From the NCBI RefSeq assembly GCF_023156535.1, contig NZ_JALNMH010000002.1, positions 62,001 through 126,000 of the forward strand: a stretch of 64,000 nucleotides of DNA, given 5' to 3'. Below are positions 10,697 through 20,050 of this stretch, one piece after another (the first letter of the stretch is position 1; every line of letters begins with the position of its first letter). Below the pieces are notes generated by a model, which had not been told where the DNA came from, made no database searches, and saw nothing but the letters and a program-made list of their open reading frames with translations. This DNA comes from Pseudomarimonas salicorniae (GTDB lineage: Bacteria > Pseudomonadota > Gammaproteobacteria > Xanthomonadales > Xanthomonadaceae). Made by a program: the position numbers and the translations under genes.

Positions 10697-10847
10697 GGGA
10701 GCGGACTTTCCAAGGTTGGAGGACGCGGCATCGAGCATGCCATAGGCCCGGTCCCGCGCAGTGCCACGGGTCGTGGCCTGCGCGGGGTCGGGGCGGTTGC
10801 CGATGCTCGGGTGCATGGCGGCGCTTCGCGAGGCGGACATGGCCTGC

Positions 10848-11012
10848 TCAGATCTTCGGCCGGCGGCCGACCAGGAGCGAGATCACGAACAGCACCAGGA
10901 AGACGAAGAACAGGATCTTGGCGATGCCGGTGGCGGCGCCGGCGATCCCGCCAAAACCGAACACGGCGGCAATCAGGGCGATGACGAAAAAGACGATGGC
11001 GTAGTACAGCAT
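10848..11012 (-). CDS. Small membrane protein, DUF1328 (YtjA family)
   Basis: A 54-residue protein made of two hydrophobic helices: [20 protein letters not shown] and a second around residues 31-48, ending LLVGRRPKI. Length and sequence fit the DUF1328/YtjA family of small inner-membrane proteins, whose function is not established. The start has AGGGAG at 11020-11025, seven bases upstream of the ATG. The gene lies 151 bases upstream of the sigma-54 regulator on the same strand and may be the first gene of that unit. A sigma-54-like promoter motif lies ~50 bases upstream. Confidence 0.9.
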   Translation of the reverse strand: MLYYAIVFFVIALIAAVFGFGGIAGAATGIAKILFFVFLVLFVISLLVGRRPKI

Positions 11013-11062
11013 GGTGGGACTCCCTTCGATGGCACGCCTCCGGGGGCGCTCGTGGAAGGATG

Positions 11063-11078
11063 TTCAAGACCCGTGCCA
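11063..11078 (-). promoter_or_regulatory. Sigma-54-like -24/-12 promoter of the DUF1328 gene
   Basis: On the minus strand, TGGCACG (11078-11072) is followed by four bases and TTGAA (11067-11063). The -24 half matches the sigma-54 consensus; the -12 half has GA where GC is expected. A start ~12 bases further on would give a leader of about 40 bases. The 14-base string is the same as upstream of the BON gene apart from one Y position. Confidence 0.45.
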
Positions 11079-11179
11079 GTCGCCCGGCGCATCGTGCATG
11101 AGCCGATAATGTTTCGTTTTTTCAACGTCTTGCATCGAGGCTTTCCGAGTCCGGAAAGAACCGCGCCCCGCGCCGGTAA

Positions 11180-11224
11180 TGCAAAATGCAAGAATCCTGC
11201 AGGGTGCATGCATTGCATCCTGCA
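11180..11224. promoter_or_regulatory. Cluster of seven TGCA tetramers upstream of the amylase gene
   Basis: Seven TGCA palindromes occur in 45 bases (starts 11180, 11187, 11198, 11205, 11209, 11214, 11221). ATCCTGCA is directly repeated at 11194-11201 and 11217-11224, 23 bases apart, roughly two helical turns. The cluster lies between the divergent DUF1328 and amylase genes, ~270 bases before the amylase start. It looks like a multi-site operator; the protein that would bind it is not known. The rest of 11013-11495 holds no gene that I can support. Confidence 0.4.
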
Positions 11225-11495
11225 AGACCGTCCGGGCAACGCCAGGATCGCCCGCTCCTTCAGCGCCCGGATCGAAAGGCCTGAAGTGAATACGTATGCA
11301 GGCCCTTTGGCCGAGGGCGCCGGGCGCATAGGCTAACTACCGCAATCACATCGCTTCCGAAACGTCAGGGAGAAGGACGTTTCCGCACCATCCGTCTGAA
11401 AGGGGCAGGCGGGGCGACCGTACCGGCCGGGAGGGCCGCGCGGACGCATGCCGGGCCGGGGCATTCCGCACCGCCCACCAACGGGAGCACACACC

Positions 11496-12926
11496 ATGCT
11501 TTGTCGAATCGCCGCGGCGCGCGCCGACGCCCGCGTTCGCCCGCTCTTCGGGCTTGCCATCCTCGTCCTGATCACTCTTGCGCCGGCCCTGGCCCGCGCG
11601 GATGTCATCCTGCACGCCTTCAACTGGCGCTATGCCGACGTCACTGCCCGCGCCGACCAGATCCGCGATGCCGGCTACCGGGTCGTCCTGGTCGCCCCCG
11701 CCTACAAGTCCCAGGGCAGCGCATGGTGGGCGCGCTACCAGCCGCAGGACTATCGGGTCATCGAGCATCCGCTGGGCAACTCCGAGAGCTTCAAGGCGAT
11801 GGTCAGCGCCCTGGCGCAGCGCGGCATCCGCACCTACGCCGACGTCATCTTCAACCACATGGCCAACGAGGCGGCACAGCGGAGCGACCTCAACTACCCG
11901 GGCAGCGCCGTGCTCGCCGACTACGCCGCGCGCAGCAGCTACTTCAGCCGCCAGCGCCTGTTCGGCAACCTGTCGAACGGCCTGTTCAGCCAGTGGGACT
12001 TCGGCCCGGCACAGTGCATCACCGATTACTCCAACGTGTTCCAGGTCACCACGTACCGCCTGTGTGGAGGTGGTGGCGACCCCGGCCTGCCGGACCTGGT
12101 CGCCAACGACTGGGTGGTTGGCCAGCAGCAGGCCTACCTGCAGGCGCTGAAGACCATCGGGGTCAAGGGATACCGCGTCGATGCCGCAAAACACATGCCG
12201 GTCTCGCACATCAACCGGGTGTTCACCAGTACGATCAAATCAGGCATGCATGTGTTCGGCGAGGTGATCACCGGCGGCGGCGCTGGCGAGAGCGAGTACG
12301 AGAACTTCCTCCGCCCCTACCTCACGAACACCGACCACGGTGCCTACGACTTCCCGCTGTTCAACACCCTGCGCGGCGCCTTCGGCTTCGGCGGCAGCCT
12401 GTCTTCGCTGGTCGATCCACTGGCCACCGGCCAGGCCCTGCAGCCATCGCGCGCGGTCACCTTCACGGTCACCCACGACATCCCGAACAACGCAGGCTTC
12501 CGCTACCTGATCATGGACCCGACCGATGAAACCCTCGCCTATGCCTACGTGATGGGCCGCGATGGCGGCGTGCCGATGGTCTACTCGGACAACAACGAAA
12601 GCGGCGACAACCGCTGGCGCAATGCCTGGAGCCGCAGCGACATCAAGGGCATGGTGCGCTTCCACAACGCGGCCCAGGGCAGCGACATGCAGGTGCTCTC
12701 GCACGGCAGCTGCCACCTGGTTTTCCGACGTGGCAGCCTGGGCATCGTCGGCATCAACAAGTGCGGCAGCACGGTCAATGCCAGCGTCAACATGAACAAC
12801 AGCGTGCTCTGGTGGAACACCAACTACACCGACACGCTGGGCAGCGGCAACGTGGTCCGCATCACCGGCAGCCCCTATACCTTCAGCCTGCCGCCGCGCG
12901 GCGCAAGGATGTGGCTGCGTCCGTAA
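11496..12926 (+). CDS. Secreted alpha-amylase (GH13)
   Basis: A 476-residue exported glycoside hydrolase that should cleave internal alpha-1,4 bonds of starch or glycogen. A signal peptide ends near LAPALARA, so the mature protein starts at about DVILHAFNW. The four GH13 regions are present: DVIFNH (I); GYRVDAAKH (II, nucleophile Asp); FGEVI (III, acid/base Glu); VTHDIPNN (IV, transition-state Asp). The C-terminal ~85 residues have the look of an all-beta domain C; there is no starch-binding module. The start is supported by GGGAG (11483-11487) eight bases upstream and by the signal peptide. A perfect 12-bp stem follows the stop. The TGCA cluster upstream may control it. Confidence 0.93.
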   Translation: MLCRIAAARADARVRPLFGLAILVLITLAPALARADVILHAFNWRYADVTARADQIRDAGYRVVLVAPAYKSQGSAWWARYQPQDYRVIEHPLGNSESFKAMVSALAQRGIRTYADVIFNHMANEAAQRSDLNYPGSAVLADYAARSSYFSRQRLFGNLSNGLFSQWDFGPAQCITDYSNVFQVTTYRLCGGGGDPGLPDLVANDWVVGQQQAYLQALKTIGVKGYRVDAAKHMPVSHINRVFTSTIKSGMHVFGEVITGGGAGESEYENFLRPYLTNTDHGAYDFPLFNTLRGAFGFGGSLSSLVDPLATGQALQPSRAVTFTVTHDIPNNAGFRYLIMDPTDETLAYAYVMGRDGGVPMVYSDNNESGDNRWRNAWSRSDIKGMVRFHNAAQGSDMQVLSHGSCHLVFRRGSLGIVGINKCGSTVNASVNMNNSVLWWNTNYTDTLGSGNVVRITGSPYTFSLPPRGARMWLRP

Positions 12927-12933
12927 CCAGGGG

Positions 12934-12962
12934 CCAACCGGGCGCCTGCCGCGCCCGGTTGG
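12934..12962 (+). terminator. Terminator-like hairpin after the amylase gene
   Basis: A perfect 12-bp stem (12934-12945 with 12951-12962) with a five-base loop starts eight bases after the amylase stop. No T tract follows, so it may protect the 3' end or aid termination rather than be a full intrinsic terminator. Confidence 0.5.
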
Positions 12963-13065
12963 CGGCGCAAGCCGAGCGCAAACCGGAAACGGAACGATTC
13001 TTGTGCCGGCCCGCAGCGTGGCTTCCGTGGATAATCGGCCGCAGGAAAGAACCGAGAGCCCCAGG

Positions 13066-13542
13066 ATGAAAGGCCACCCCGAAGTCGTCGACTATCTGAA
13101 GTTTCTGCTCCGCGGCGAGCTGGCCGCGCGGGACCAGTACTTCATCCACTCCCGGCGCTACGAGGACCTGGGCTTCCACAAGCTCTACCAGCGGATCAAC
13201 CACGAGATGGAGGAGGAGGGCCAGCACGCCGACGCCCTGCTCAAGCGCATCCTCTTCCTCGAAGGCGAGCCGGACATGCGTCCGGACCCGTTCGAACCTG
13301 GCACCACGGTCGAGGAGATGCTCGAGCGCGACCTGCAGCTGGAGTACGCCGTACGCGGCCACCTCGCCCGCGGCGTGGAACTCTGCGAGAAGCACGGCGA
13401 CTTCGTCAGCCGCGGGATCCTCGTGGCGCAGATGGAGGACACCGAGGAAGACCACACCCGCTGGCTCGAGCAGCAGCTGCGGCTGATCCGCATGCTCGGC
13501 AGCACGCTGTATCTGCAGGCGCAGATCGGCGAGCCCGAGTAG
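13066..13542 (+). CDS. Bacterioferritin-family iron storage protein lacking the heme-ligand Met
   Basis: A 158-residue four-helix ferritin-like protein, the normal length for the family. It starts [11 protein letters not shown] and ends [10 protein letters not shown], typical of bacterioferritins. Ferroxidase ligands are visible: E18 (GELAARDQY), E51 and H54 (EGQHAD), the Glu of QLEY and the E/H pair of EDTEEDH. E. coli Bfr has the heme-ligand Met at position 52; here the residue is Gly, so this subunit should not coordinate heme at the dimer interface. From memory, this resembles Pseudomonas aeruginosa FtnA (formerly BfrA), which also lacks that Met. Role: ferroxidation and storage of iron in a 24-subunit shell. 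The frame is open upstream to 13003, but family alignment sets the start here. Confidence 0.9.
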   Translation: MKGHPEVVDYLKFLLRGELAARDQYFIHSRRYEDLGFHKLYQRINHEMEEEGQHADALLKRILFLEGEPDMRPDPFEPGTTVEEMLERDLQLEYAVRGHLARGVELCEKHGDFVSRGILVAQMEDTEEDHTRWLEQQLRLIRMLGSTLYLQAQIGEPE

Positions 13543-13573
13543 GCGAGAGCAGGCGAGAGCGGCCGGCCGGGCC

Positions 13574-15700
13574 TCAGCGGCCCTCGAGATGCCCGGCGGT
13601 GAATTCCGCATCGGGCACCGGGCGCCCCAGCCAGTAGCCCTGGGCGAAATCGCAGCCGCGCTCGCGCAGCAGGTCGAACTGGGCCTCGGACTCGACACCC
13701 TCGGCGACCACGGTGAAGCCCAGCGAGTGGGCCATGGCGATGATCGCCGAGGTCAGGGCGAGGTCGTCTGGATCGCGCAGCAGGTCGAAGACGAAGCTCT
13801 TGTCGATCTTGACCCCGTCCACCGGCACCCGGCGCAGGTGACTGAGGCCCGAGAAGCCGGTGCCGAAATCGTCCAGCCAGATCTTCACTCCGATCGCGCG
13901 CAGCCGGCTGACCAGCACGGCGACCTGGGCCTCGTCGCCCATCACTGAGGTCTCGGTCAGCTCGAGATGAAGCAACTCCGCTGGCAGGCCGCTCGCGGAC
14001 AGGGCGGCCTGCACCTCCTCGACCAGATCGCCCTTGCGCAGCTGCAGGGCCGAGACGTTGACGGACACGAAGGGACGCGTGCCGGCGATATGCCAGTCGG
14101 CCGCCGCGCGGCAGGCCGCGTGCAGCACCTCGCGGCCGATCGACTCGATCAGCCCCGAACGCTCGGCCACCGCCACGAAGACCGTGGGTGGCACCACGCC
14201 CAGCATCGGATGGGTCCAGCGCAGCAGCGATTCCGCGCCGACCAGCCGCCGATTGGCCAGATCGTAGATCGGCTGGAACGACAAGCTCAGCTCATCCCGA
14301 TCCCAGGCCCCACGCAGCGCCTGTTCAAGCTGGGCCGACTCGGCCACCGCGTGGTCCATGGCGGCATGGAAGAAGCGGATGCAGTTCTTGCCGGCCAGCT
14401 TGGCCTGGTACATCGCCAGGTCACCCGCCTTGAGCAGGGAGCGTGGCTCGCTGGCGTCGTCCGGGAAGCGTGTGATGCCGATCGAGGCGCCGAGGAAGGC
14501 CTGCTTGCCGAGCACGGTGAACGGCCGCTGCAGCTCGTGCAGAAGGGTCTCGGCCAGCTGCCGCGCTGCGTCGTGCTCGGCACCGGTCGCCAGCAGGACG
14601 ACGAACTCGTCGCCGCCCAGCCGCGCCAGCAGGGCGGTCTCGGCATCGGCCTGCGGCAGGCAGCGCGAGAGCCGCGCTGCCACCTGCTCCAGCACCTGGT
14701 CGCCGGCATCGTGGCCCATCGAGTCGTTTATTCGCTTGAAGTCGTCGAGATCGATGAACAGCAGGGTCAAAGACTGCCCTGCGGCCCGCGCGCCGACGAT
14801 GCGCTGCTCGAGGCGCTCGCGGAAGGCCAGCCGGTTGGCAAGCCCGGTCAGCGGATCGGTGTAGGCCATGCGCAGCACGTCCTGGTCGTGGCGGCCCAGC
14901 GCATCGGCCATGCGCACGAAGGCACGCTCAAGGTCGCCGAGTTCATCGGTGCGCCGCCCGGGCAGGCTGATCCTGTAATCACCGCGTTCGATCTGCCGGG
15001 CCGCGGCGGCCATCCGCTGGATCGGTCGCAGCACGCCGCGGTTGACCAGCAGCATCAGGCCGATGCCGCCGAGCAGGAGCAGGCCGACCAGGGCGAAGAG
15101 CAGGCGCAGGCTGCGTCCGCGGTCGGCCGCGGCCCGGCGCTCGAGATCGCCGCGGGCCAGGGCTTCGAGACGCTGGGGATCGGCCCGCGACAGGCCGACC
15201 CGCACACCGCCAAGGCGTTCGTCGCCGATCAGGATCGGCATTGCCACGTCCACCGCGCGCTCATCGTGCTGGGTCAGCAAGCCGCGCGCATGGATGGCGT
15301 CGAAGGCCAGCGGATCGTCCATGTCGCTGCCGAAGGCGTCGATATCCAGCGAACCGTCGTGCAGCACCCTGCCCTGCTCGTCGAAGACCAGAACGTAGGA
15401 CACGCCCGGCAGGCGCTTGGCCGAGCGAACGGTCTCGCCGATACGCGCGAGGTCGAAGTAGTACATCGGGTTGGCCAGTGACTCGGCGAGCAGCCGCGCG
15501 ACGGCCTCGCCGCGACGCTGCAGGGCCTCGGTGACCAGGCCCTGCATGGCCTCCGAGCTCGTCGCGACCATGCCATCCTGGGCGCGGTGCTGGTGGCGCG
15601 CGCTCAGCCAGAAGCTGGTCACCACCACCGCCAGGACCAGCAGCAGCAGGCCGAATGCCCGTGCCCGCAGACCGTTCCAGCGTCTGCCGGGCATGCTCAC
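13574..15700 (-). CDS. Membrane GGDEF-EAL protein with periplasmic sensor
   Basis: A 708-residue bifunctional-type c-di-GMP protein. An N-terminal helix (RARAFGLLLLVLAVVVTSFWL) and a second at about 200-220 flank a ~165-residue periplasmic domain. A HAMP domain follows, then GGDEF with intact LGGDEFV and TDPLTGLANR. The EAL domain reads ESLLRW in place of EALxR but keeps the Glu, plus VNVSALQL, LELTETSVM, DDFGTGFSG, Lys in GVKIDKSF and AEGVES, so both activities are possible. The GTG at 15700 overlaps the upstream stop by four bases (GTGA); an ATG at 15694 is an equally reasonable start. Coupling to the PhnD-like binding protein gene suggests a sensor pair. Confidence 0.9.
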   Translation of the reverse strand: MSMPGRRWNGLRARAFGLLLLVLAVVVTSFWLSARHQHRAQDGMVATSSEAMQGLVTEALQRRGEAVARLLAESLANPMYYFDLARIGETVRSAKRLPGVSYVLVFDEQGRVLHDGSLDIDAFGSDMDDPLAFDAIHARGLLTQHDERAVDVAMPILIGDERLGGVRVGLSRADPQRLEALARGDLERRAAADRGRSLRLLFALVGLLLLGGIGLMLLVNRGVLRPIQRMAAAARQIERGDYRISLPGRRTDELGDLERAFVRMADALGRHDQDVLRMAYTDPLTGLANRLAFRERLEQRIVGARAAGQSLTLLFIDLDDFKRINDSMGHDAGDQVLEQVAARLSRCLPQADAETALLARLGGDEFVVLLATGAEHDAARQLAETLLHELQRPFTVLGKQAFLGASIGITRFPDDASEPRSLLKAGDLAMYQAKLAGKNCIRFFHAAMDHAVAESAQLEQALRGAWDRDELSLSFQPIYDLANRRLVGAESLLRWTHPMLGVVPPTVFVAVAERSGLIESIGREVLHAACRAAADWHIAGTRPFVSVNVSALQLRKGDLVEEVQAALSASGLPAELLHLELTETSVMGDEAQVAVLVSRLRAIGVKIWLDDFGTGFSGLSHLRRVPVDGVKIDKSFVFDLLRDPDDLALTSAIIAMAHSLGFTVVAEGVESEAQFDLLRERGCDFAQGYWLGRPVPDAEFTAGHLEGR

Positions 15701-16638
15701 TCGACCCGGCTCCGCACCTGCTGCGCCGAATCGCGCAGCCGCTGCAGCCCGGCCCGCTGGGCCTCGTCGATGGCAAAGAAGCCATCGGTTCCGAAAAAGC
15801 GGCGCAGCGCTTCGCGGGCCGCAGGATCCGCTGCCGCGCCCAGCAACACCTCGCGCAGGCGCTCGACGCGCGCGGCCGTCATCCCCGAGCCGACGATCTC
15901 GAGGCCGCGCGGGAAGTCCGGGGTCTCGGCAATCACCACCAGGTCGGCGCGCATGCTCTCCGGCAGGCGGCCGAGGTCGTTCCAGTCAAGGTTGCTGAAC
16001 GCGCCGGCATCGACAAGCCGCTTGTGCACCCAGGTGCCGATGTTGGATTCCGACTGGGCGAAGACGTAGCCGGTGGCATCGCTGCGCGGCCGGTCCTTGG
16101 GCGAAAGCAGGATCTCGAGCTCGACGCCGGCATCGAGCAGGGTCGCGGCCGGCGCATAGAAGGCGCTGGTGGACTGCGGGTTCTGGAAGGCGATCGAACG
16201 ACCGCGGAGATCGGCAAGGCTGCGGATGCCGCTGTCGCGGCGGGCGAAGATCAGGCTGCGGTACATGGCGACCCCGTTGCGCTCGGTGCCGACCAGCACC
16301 TGGCCGCCGCTGCGCTCGGCCAGCAACAGCCCGGTAGCCGCGGTCTCGGTGACCCAGTCCACCCTGCCCCGCCGCAGATAGCTGGCCATCTGCTGGAAAT
16401 CCCGCGCCATCAACACCCGCCCGCGGCGGATGCCGACCGAGCGCATGCGCGGTACCACATAGTCGAGCAGGGCGCGCAGCGGGTCATGGTGACGACGCGG
16501 ATCGTCGCTGATCCGGCCGAGCACCAGCTCGCCGTCAGCGACCTCGCCGGGATCCGGCTCCCAGGCGGCGCCCGGACCCGGAAAGAAGCCAAGGAAGGCC
16601 AGTAGGAGGCAGGCGAGCCTGGCGGGCGTCGCGCTCAT
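15697..16638 (-). CDS. PhnD-like periplasmic substrate-binding protein
   Basis: A 313-residue exported protein of the phosphate/phosphonate-binding (PhnD/SsuA) superfamily. The signal peptide is ARLACLLLAFLGFFPGPGAAW. Family-like features are LVLGRISDDPRRHHDPLRALLDYV, the hinge region SLADLRGRSIAFQNPQSTSAF and the second-lobe segment VVIAETPDFPRG. No ABC permease or ATPase gene is adjacent. Instead it overlaps trmJ upstream by four bases (ATGA) and the GGDEF-EAL gene downstream by up to four, so it is probably a ligand sensor for that protein rather than a transporter component (inference; compare NspS with MbaA in Vibrio). The ligand is unknown. Confidence 0.8.
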   Translation of the reverse strand: MSATPARLACLLLAFLGFFPGPGAAWEPDPGEVADGELVLGRISDDPRRHHDPLRALLDYVVPRMRSVGIRRGRVLMARDFQQMASYLRRGRVDWVTETAATGLLLAERSGGQVLVGTERNGVAMYRSLIFARRDSGIRSLADLRGRSIAFQNPQSTSAFYAPAATLLDAGVELEILLSPKDRPRSDATGYVFAQSESNIGTWVHKRLVDAGAFSNLDWNDLGRLPESMRADLVVIAETPDFPRGLEIVGSGMTAARVERLREVLLGAAADPAAREALRRFFGTDGFFAIDEAQRAGLQRLRDSAQQVRSRVE

Positions 16639-17432
16639 CCGCGGTCCTGCCCCCCGGCCGCGTCGGCCAGTCGCGCCATGCGTTCGGCGTCGGCGAGGAT
16701 GCCGTGCAGGATCCGGATCTCCCGCTCGCTGGGCGCGGCGCGGAAGAACAGGCGGCGCAGGCGGCGCATCACCGTGTCCGGCGAACGCCCCTTGTGGAAG
16801 TCGATCGCGTGCAGGGCGCGGTCGAGATGGCCGAACAGGCCTTCCAGCTCGGCGTGCGTGGCCGGTGGCTCCGGCCCGCCCTCCTCGGGGTCGGACGCAT
16901 CCGGAGCGGTCGCCGGCGGCGCACCGTCCAGCTCTGCCATGCGCAGCTCGTAGGCGACCACCTGCACCGCCGCGGCCAGGTTGAGCGAGGAGAAGGCCGG
17001 GTCGGTAGCGATGTGGATGGCCGCGTGGCAACGCTGCAGCTCATCGTTGTTCAGCCCGCTGCTCTCACGACCGAACAGCACGGCCACCCGCTGACCGGCG
17101 CGCGCGGCGGCCAGCAGCCGGGAGGCCGCCTCGCGCGGGGACAGTCCCGGCATGCGCACGCCGCGCTGCCGCGCGGTGGTGCCGAACACCAGCGTGCAGT
17201 CAGCCAGCACCGGGTTGAGGTCATCCGCCCGTTCAGCCTTGGCAATGAGGTCGTCGGCCCCGGCAGCGAGGGCCATGGCGTCGCGGTGACCGGGGTCGCA
17301 CTCCGGGGCGACCAGAGCCATCTGCCGCAGGCCCATGGCCTTCATCGCCCGGGCAGCCGAGCCGATGTTGCCGGGGTGCGAGGTGCCGACCAGGACCAGG
17401 CGGAGATTTTCGAGCGGTTGTTCTGGACTCAT
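16635..17432 (-). CDS. trmJ: tRNA (cytidine/uridine-32-2'-O)-methyltransferase TrmJ
   Basis: A 265-residue SPOUT methyltransferase that methylates the ribose of position 32 in several tRNAs using S-adenosylmethionine. Family features: [24 protein letters not shown] at the N-terminus, [13 protein letters not shown] and the knot segment [20 protein letters not shown]. The C-terminal extension of ~100 residues is also seen in TrmJ. It lies divergent from suhB with 77 bases between, the usual gammaproteobacterial arrangement. Unusually, a binding protein and GGDEF-EAL gene are coupled downstream. Confidence 0.92.
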   Translation of the reverse strand: MSPEQPLENLRLVLVGTSHPGNIGSAARAMKAMGLRQMALVAPECDPGHRDAMALAAGADDLIAKAERADDLNPVLADCTLVFGTTARQRGVRMPGLSPREAASRLLAAARAGQRVAVLFGRESSGLNNDELQRCHAAIHIATDPAFSSLNLAAAVQVVAYELRMAELDGAPPATAPDASDPEEGGPEPPATHAELEGLFGHLDRALHAIDFHKGRSPDTVMRRLRRLFFRAAPSEREIRILHGILADAERMARLADAAGGQDRG

Positions 17433-17509
17433 CTGCTAGACTTCGGGCCCTTCGCGCCGGCCAAGAGGGTCGAGCGCCCGATCTCTCACAGCGCCATGGA
17501 ATCCACCGC

Positions 17510-18319
17510 ATGCAGAAGCCCGCGGTCACCGTAATGATCAAGGCCGCGCGGCAAGCCGGCAATACCATTCTCCGCCAGATCGGCCGGATCGAGGGCCTCA
17601 ACGTCGTCGAGAAGGCCCGCCATGACTTCGCCAGCGAGGTGGATGCCCAGGCCGAGAAGGACATCGTCCGCGAGCTGAAGCGCGCCTTCCCGCAGCATGC
17701 CTTCCTCGGCGAGGAGGGCGGGCAGCAGGGCCGCGGCCGGTTCACCTTCGTGATCGATCCTCTGGACGGTACCAGCAATTACCTGCGCGGTATTCCCCAC
17801 TACTGCGTCTCGATCGCCATGCTGGACGGCGAGGAGCCGATCCATGCGGTGGTCTACGACCCGCTGCGCAACGAGATCTTCTACGCCACCAAGGGCTCCG
17901 GGGCTTACCTCGACGAGCGCCGCATCCGTTGCGCCACGCGCCAGGAGTTGCCCGGCTCGCTGCTGATTACCGGATTCCCGCCGCGCGAGCGCAAGCGGCT
18001 GTCGCCCCAGCTGGAGACCATCCGCAGGCTGCTGGTCGAGCACGAAGCCGAAGACATCCGACGCAGCGGCTCGGCCGCGCTGGACCTCGCCTACGTCGCC
18101 GCCGGCCGCGCCGACGGCTATTTCGAGGCCGGCGTGAAGCCCTGGGACATCGCCGCCGGCGTGCTGCTGGTCCGCGAGGCCGGCGGCAAGGTCTGCGACT
18201 TCCGCGGCAGCAGCGACAAGCTGCTCGACCGCGGCCAGATCGTCGCCGCCAACGTCAAACTCTGCGACCCGCTGCAGAAGGCGATGGTCGACTCCGGATA
18301 CGCCGCGGCCTTCGACTGA
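17510..18319 (+). CDS. suhB: Inositol-1-monophosphatase / SuhB
   Basis: A 269-residue Mg-dependent phosphatase of the inositol monophosphatase family; in enterics SuhB also joins the rRNA antitermination complex. Metal-binding motifs are GEEGG (~68-72), DPLDGTSNY (~83-91) and the C-terminal KPWDIAAG. Divergent from trmJ. A -10-like TAGACT at 17437-17442 lies in the shared upstream region. No partner gene follows; the next 495 bases are repeats. Confidence 0.93.
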   Translation: MQKPAVTVMIKAARQAGNTILRQIGRIEGLNVVEKARHDFASEVDAQAEKDIVRELKRAFPQHAFLGEEGGQQGRGRFTFVIDPLDGTSNYLRGIPHYCVSIAMLDGEEPIHAVVYDPLRNEIFYATKGSGAYLDERRIRCATRQELPGSLLITGFPPRERKRLSPQLETIRRLLVEHEAEDIRRSGSAALDLAYVAAGRADGYFEAGVKPWDIAAGVLLVREAGGKVCDFRGSSDKLLDRGQIVAANVKLCDPLQKAMVDSGYAAAFD

Positions 18320-18427
18320 AGCCGGCGCCGCCGCGCGTCCAGAGCGTCTGCGGAAACCGGCCGCGCGCCACCTCCCCCGGATGAGAGGGCTTGTCGTAGG
18401 GGCGGACCCTTCGTACCTCAGGACAGG

Positions 18428-18510
18428 CATGGCCGCGACCCCGGAGATCCGCTCTGGCCGCGCTCTGTGGCGAACCTGCCACGCCGGAGTCGCGCCCATG
18501 TGCGCTCCTG
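18428..18510. repeat. Decayed family B REP doublet
   Basis: The string GATCCGCTCTGGCCGCGCTC and its flanks resemble the spacer of the intact family B copy at 43884-43980, and GTCGCGCCCATGTGCGCTCC near the end resembles its right arm. The left arm has largely lost its match. Confidence 0.5.
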
Positions 18511-18590
18511 CGGTCGGGCCTCGCTGTATCGCGGCAGGTTGCTCGAACGCGCCTGGACAAGAGCGAGAGAGATCGGTCGCCCGGACATCC

Positions 18591-18662
18591 GTAGGGTGCG
18601 CCTTGGGCGGACCGCAGGTGCAGTCCGAATGCCTGTACCCGTGCGCCCAGGGCGCACCCTAT
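18591..18662. repeat. Family C palindromic repeat
   Basis: Arms GTAGGGTGCGCC and GGCGCACCCTAT enclose a ~48-base spacer. A related copy lies at 46068-46137. This is a typical intergenic REP-doublet layout. Confidence 0.7.
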
Positions 18663-18814
18663 GAAGATTCGGCAACGCGCGGCGAACGACACCCATGCGC
18701 ACGATGTGCGCCTCCCCCGCGGCGCCCCCCCTTTGGCGGGCGATGACCTGGCCCACGGCGTGTCGCGAGCGCGCCGACCGCTGTGGGACACTGCGCGCGG
18801 ATAGGGAGGTTGGC

Positions 18815-19807
18815 ATGGACGAACACGGAGGGATGATCCGCAACTGCGTCGCCTACACCGACCAGGGCGGGCGCGGGCCGGATATCGACCTTGCCGCGGT
18901 CAGCGACGTGCTGGAGCGCGGCAAGGGCTTCGTATGGGTGGGCCTGCACGAGCCCGACGAGCCGCTTCTGGAGAGCCTGCAGGCCGAGTTCGGCCTGCAT
19001 GACCTGGCGGTGGAGGATGCGCACAACGCGCACCAGCGGCCCAAGATCGAGTCCTACGGGGAGTCGCTGTTCATCGCCGTGCACACCGCCCAGCTGGTCG
19101 ACGGCCATATCCGCTTCGGCGAGACCCACATCTTTCTCGGCCGCGCCTACCTGCTCACCGTGCGCCACGGGGCCTCGGCCTCCTACGCCCCGGCCCGGGC
19201 CCGCTGCGAGCGGGAGGCGGAGCTGCTCGCGCTCGGCCCGAGCTATGGCCTGTACGCCGTGCTCGACCTGATCGTCGACAACCTGATGCCGATCGTCGAC
19301 GCCTTCCAAGGCCAGCTCCGCGAGCTCGAGGACGACATCTTCGGCGACACACAGGGCCGCAGCCGCGGCACCATCCAGCGGCTCTACCGGCTCAAGCGCG
19401 AGCTGGTGTCGCTGCGCCTTGCGGTCACGCCGCTGCAGGACATCCTCAACCAGCTGGTCCGCTTCCACCCGACCCTGATCCGCGACGAGGTTCGGGTCTA
19501 TTTCCGTGACGTCTACGACCACGCGGTACGCATCAACGAATCGGTGAGCACCCTGTCGGAGATGCTCTCGGCCGCGCTCAGCGTCAACCTTGCCCTGGTC
19601 TCGGTGAACCAGGGCGAGGTGGTCAAGCGCCTGGCCGGCTGGGCCGCCCTGCTCGCGGTGCCAACCCTCGTCGCCAGCTGGTATGGCATGAATTTCGCGC
19701 ACATGCCCGAGCTGGGCGGGCGCTACAGCTACTACCTGATGCTTGGCGCCACCGGGCTTGCCATGGGCGTGGTCTTCGCCCTGCTCAAACGCGCACGGTG
19801 GCTGTAA
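18815..19807 (+). CDS. corA: CorA-family magnesium/divalent cation transporter
   Basis: A 330-residue inner-membrane channel of the CorA/2-TM-GxN family. The large cytoplasmic domain (VWVGLHEPDE, DLAVEDAHNAHQRPK, the long helix around LEDDIFGDTQGRS) precedes two C-terminal membrane helices joined by the signature YGMNFAHMPE. The protein ends VVFALLKRARWL, a basic tail usual for the family. The start was chosen for AGGGAGG (18803-18809) five bases upstream; the frame is open further back without signals. It lies alone between repeat regions. Confidence 0.92.
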   Translation: MDEHGGMIRNCVAYTDQGGRGPDIDLAAVSDVLERGKGFVWVGLHEPDEPLLESLQAEFGLHDLAVEDAHNAHQRPKIESYGESLFIAVHTAQLVDGHIRFGETHIFLGRAYLLTVRHGASASYAPARARCEREAELLALGPSYGLYAVLDLIVDNLMPIVDAFQGQLRELEDDIFGDTQGRSRGTIQRLYRLKRELVSLRLAVTPLQDILNQLVRFHPTLIRDEVRVYFRDVYDHAVRINESVSTLSEMLSAALSVNLALVSVNQGEVVKRLAGWAALLAVPTLVASWYGMNFAHMPELGGRYSYYLMLGATGLAMGVVFALLKRARWL

Positions 19808-19877
19808 GGCACGATCGGGTGCGCGAGCAGAGCAGAGGCTGCTTGGGGCGCGAAGAAGACCTTCCACAACACCCGAA

Positions 19878-19944
19878 TGTAGGAGCCAGCTTGCTGGCGA
19901 TCGTCCCATCCGGGGCGCCTATCGCCAGCAAGCTGGCTCCTACA
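19878..19944. repeat. Family A REP doublet, intact copy A1
   Basis: A 67-bp palindrome from TGTAGGAGCCAGCTTGCTGG to its inverted arm ending GGCTCCTACA. Outside the left arm, 19845-19877 reads, on the minus strand, ATTCGGG then GGAAGGTCTTCTTCGCGCCC; the same tail flanks the other two copies. It resembles Pseudomonas-type REP sequences. Copy A2 (44074) carries the IS110 insertion, so A1 shows an empty target. Confidence 0.85.
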
Positions 19945-20050
19945 GCGGGACCGGGGCGAATGCGAACTTCGCGCCCGAACCGGTCCTTCTCCTTCGATCT
20001 CCCGACCAGGGTCGAACAGTGGCCACGACCGGACGGCGGCTCTGTCCGGG

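Larger units (their letters stand above)
18320..18814. other. Repeat-bearing intergenic region between suhB and corA
   Basis: This 495-base stretch has no supported gene. It holds a decayed family B palindrome (18428-18510) and a family C palindrome (18591-18662), followed by the corA leader. Confidence 0.6.
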
